Positions 7,301-7,792 of a DNA stretch of 7,792 nucleotides are shown piece after piece. The stretch comes from an uncultured Clostridia bacterium (GTDB lineage Bacteria; Bacillota; Clostridia; Oscillospirales; CAG-272), in contig CALAXC010000038.1 of NCBI GenBank assembly GCA_937894775.1, positions 1 to 7,792 of the forward strand, written 5' to 3'. Position numbers and translations under genes: made by a program. The notes beneath the pieces are model-generated. The model did not search any database and was not told where the DNA came from. It worked only from the letters and a program-made list of their open reading frames with translations. Each line of letters begins with the position of its first letter. The stretch's first letter is position 1.

Positions 7301-7792
7301 ATTGTGATTTGTGGATAGATTGGAGCTATCACGAGGGCGGTGTATCGGATTGTCAGAACAAATCTATATGTGAGATCTGCCATCACGAGTACGGAGATTT
7401 TGCACCCTGTGCGGGCGGTACAGCAACCTGCACCGAAAAGGCAAAGTGTGCAACCTGCGGTGAGGAGTACGGCGAGATTTTGCCTCATATCCACGGCTCT
7501 GAATGGAAAACCGACGCAACAAACCATTGGAATGAATGTGAGTGTGGTGATAAGGCAAACGTAGCAGCGCACGCCGATACAAACAACGACGAAAAGTGCG
7601 ACGTTTGTTCTTACGCAATGCCCAAAGCACCCTCTAACAATGAAACCGAAAAGCCCACTGATGCAACGGATAAACCTACCGATGCAACCGAGAGCGAAAA
7701 GGACGATAGCACCGAAACCGAAGCTCCCGCAGATAAGGGATGCGGCTCAAGCGCAGCTCTCTCTGCTCTTGCAATAGTTGCAGTTGTCGGCT
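4375..7792 (+). CDS. Large secreted surface protein with beta-helix-like, Ig-like and Cys/His modules (gene 3, 3' end outside window)
   Basis: Open for 1139 codons to the window edge. ATG at 4375 follows AAGGAG (4361-4366) with 8 bases between. Residues 1-28 are a signal peptide (cleavage after AFA). Residues 33-315 look like a right-handed beta-helix, opening with FNELLNAV...IKLTKDI and repeating short LxIxxG strands. Residues 318-393 resemble the divergent InlB-type repeat (G..VTIVADP, F.RW, TTFAMPA). Unnamed FxxGKxY modules sit near 394-494, 590-697 and 794-890 (core motifs starting at 443, 642 and 842). They alternate with two Ig-like domains around YQWYKNGEAI (W543) and YQWYKNGEAI (W744). 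Residues 893-1082 hold Cys/His modules, including three GGxxxC...CxxC units. A Thr/Pro/Glu linker with two KPTDAT repeats leads to GCGSS at 1122-1126 and the start of the hydrophobic helix. By alignment with gene 1 the stop should lie about 32 bases past the window. Likely a surface adhesin or ligand-binding protein; the beta-helix could bind or act on polysaccharide, but no catalytic residues can be assigned. Confidence 0.94.
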   Translation, partial: MKKRILSMLLAAIMVLSIVPFSAITAFADTPEAEITEVSTFNELLNAVNSDKTHIKLTKDIEDIVPDDELPTKHRLVFDGGKDYVLNLNGNKLMVGNYANEFYTDNFSMIAVQNSSSLEIENGSLVFENWHTDYRTAKGVLFVADDSTLTATSVDMYNGYTGTVVYATDNAKITLEGGDYTATSGFAIYLEKQAALTIDGGAWIGTKVGDSTATVYLDGYGALYSESSGELIINNAYFNTGVQVHESQVGAFSTSTHELIINGIKQAEDIYFSNSGNQFAAIEAGKDYYWYKNGYSRALYKIENPLFANAVSVISYEKKYSIDVQNGTATIGGNTVTEVGYGQTVTIVADPAESGMEFVRWDTSGVELADYYSASTTFAMPAAPVYIAAYYGKESVKSVSVTVGDITVGEKAYDAEIALEGGVKLEKVEWYENLIKMEENDVFKPGKAYELKTLVNPPDEHKFGDTVTATVNGKQATVNSDAGYAIINYTFGALAANPFSVIYNTSTAKLGIGGLLELDTSLMCSQNAEFKTAFEAGNVAYQWYKNGEAIEGATDALYNFTADDVGGRFYVTVTVGDKTAFGDMHKCYNHLYQIYLNASDFVAGGKAPQISSATPGVSINPDSLFICEGKGQPELDIKNTVLIPGKTYLVIGKLVQTGEANIPYEANVYVNDTLMEDKVDALSQFFYKFTVPEADFPVYYKANGEIGIGVTLTVDVEKMCNESGTFNNAYNKANPTYQTVFYQWYKNGEAIKGATNISYTVKTADRDSYIHCQVTLVDGKYGIGEQHVITNVITVLNVQMPYPKNGETKIEKSDVLVDGATVSGILWWTKEPQEDMQNDTTYVEGKEYGFYFMLSPKDTFVFADAADRTVYVYGKEATHNSGYAYTSEVTAIHKHIYSDEIWDHDEYGHWQPCIIAGCPDPTEEWVMYTDHAGGTATCQTKGECAICGAEYLADHDFSVPDYQYVDEMKCANFCENCDLWIDWSYHEGGVSDCQNKSICEICHHEYGDFAPCAGGTATCTEKAKCATCGEEYGEILPHIHGSEWKTDATNHWNECECGDKANVAAHADTNNDEKCDVCSYAMPKAPSNNETEKPTDATDKPTDATESEKDDSTETEAPADKGCGSSAALSALAIVAVVG
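5995..6023 (+). repeat. Duplicated Ig-like core, copy 1
   Basis: Bases 5995-6023 and 6598-6626 match at 27 of 29 positions; both encode YQWYKNGEA followed by I. They mark the same strand in two Ig-like domains of gene 3, consistent with internal duplication. Confidence 0.85.
6598..6626 (+). repeat. Duplicated Ig-like core, copy 2
   Basis: Second copy of the Ig-like core found at 5995-6023, 603 bases (201 codons) downstream. The flanking sequence is much more diverged than these 29 bases. Confidence 0.85.
7651..7692 (+). repeat. Tandem linker repeat, 2 x 21 bases
   Basis: Two adjacent 21-base units encode KPTDATD and KPTDATE in the linker before the anchor of gene 3. This Thr/Pro/Asp spacer differs from the PDNPDN spacer of genes 1 and 2, although the anchor after it is the same. 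It probably spaces the body away from the membrane or through the wall. Confidence 0.8.
7714..7792 (+). repeat. Anchor-coding repeat in gene 3 (cut by window end)
   Basis: 79 bases that match 1901-1979 of gene 1 with a single difference (ATC to CTC, Ile to Leu). They encode ETEAPADKGCGSSAA and the start of the hydrophobic helix. The match begins abruptly after an unrelated linker, as expected for a conserved cassette end. Confidence 0.9.

Overview
The window holds a head-to-tail array of large secreted, membrane-anchored surface proteins, all on the + strand. Almost every base is either coding or part of a ~75-base spacer. There is the last 22 bases of an upstream paralogue, two complete genes (101-2011, 636 aa; 2087-4297, 736 aa), and a third gene (4375 to the window edge) that is still open after 1139 codons. 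No enzyme, transporter, RNA gene, phage or transposase gene is visible.

Organism: strong AGGAG ribosome binding sites 8-9 bases before ATG, Gram-positive-type signal peptides, InlB-type (Listeria-Bacteroides) beta repeats and Cys/His-rich tail modules point to a Bacillota, most likely a Clostridia member of a gut or rumen community. This is inference from style; no marker gene is present.

Layout: each protein has the same plan. It starts with a signal peptide, followed by a variable extracellular body. The body is beta-rich plus two InlB repeats in gene 1. In gene 2 it is an unnamed FxxGKxY module, a possible Fn3/Ig-like domain, an InlB repeat, and two more FxxGKxY modules. In gene 3 it is a beta-helix-like domain, a divergent InlB-like repeat, and three FxxGKxY modules alternating with two Ig-like domains. 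Then come Cys/His modules, an acidic Pro/Thr linker and a GCGSS + hydrophobic helix + KKKED tail. The tail is identical in genes 1 and 2, and nearly identical in gene 3 as far as it can be read. The last visible codons of the upstream gene match it too.

Each of the three spacers carries the same leader: a possible promoter whose -35 box overlaps the previous stop codon, a 9-bp hairpin, then the ribosome binding site, all at fixed distances. The repeated unit therefore spans each gene boundary (3' end of one gene, promoter, hairpin, start of the next). Recombination between copies would remove, add or swap whole cassettes without breaking reading frames. A 235-base perfect match between the ends of genes 1 and 2, against divergent centres, suggests recent duplication or gene conversion. 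The best candidate for something undescribed is this array of constant ends and variable centres, together with its unusual Cys-containing C-terminal signal.
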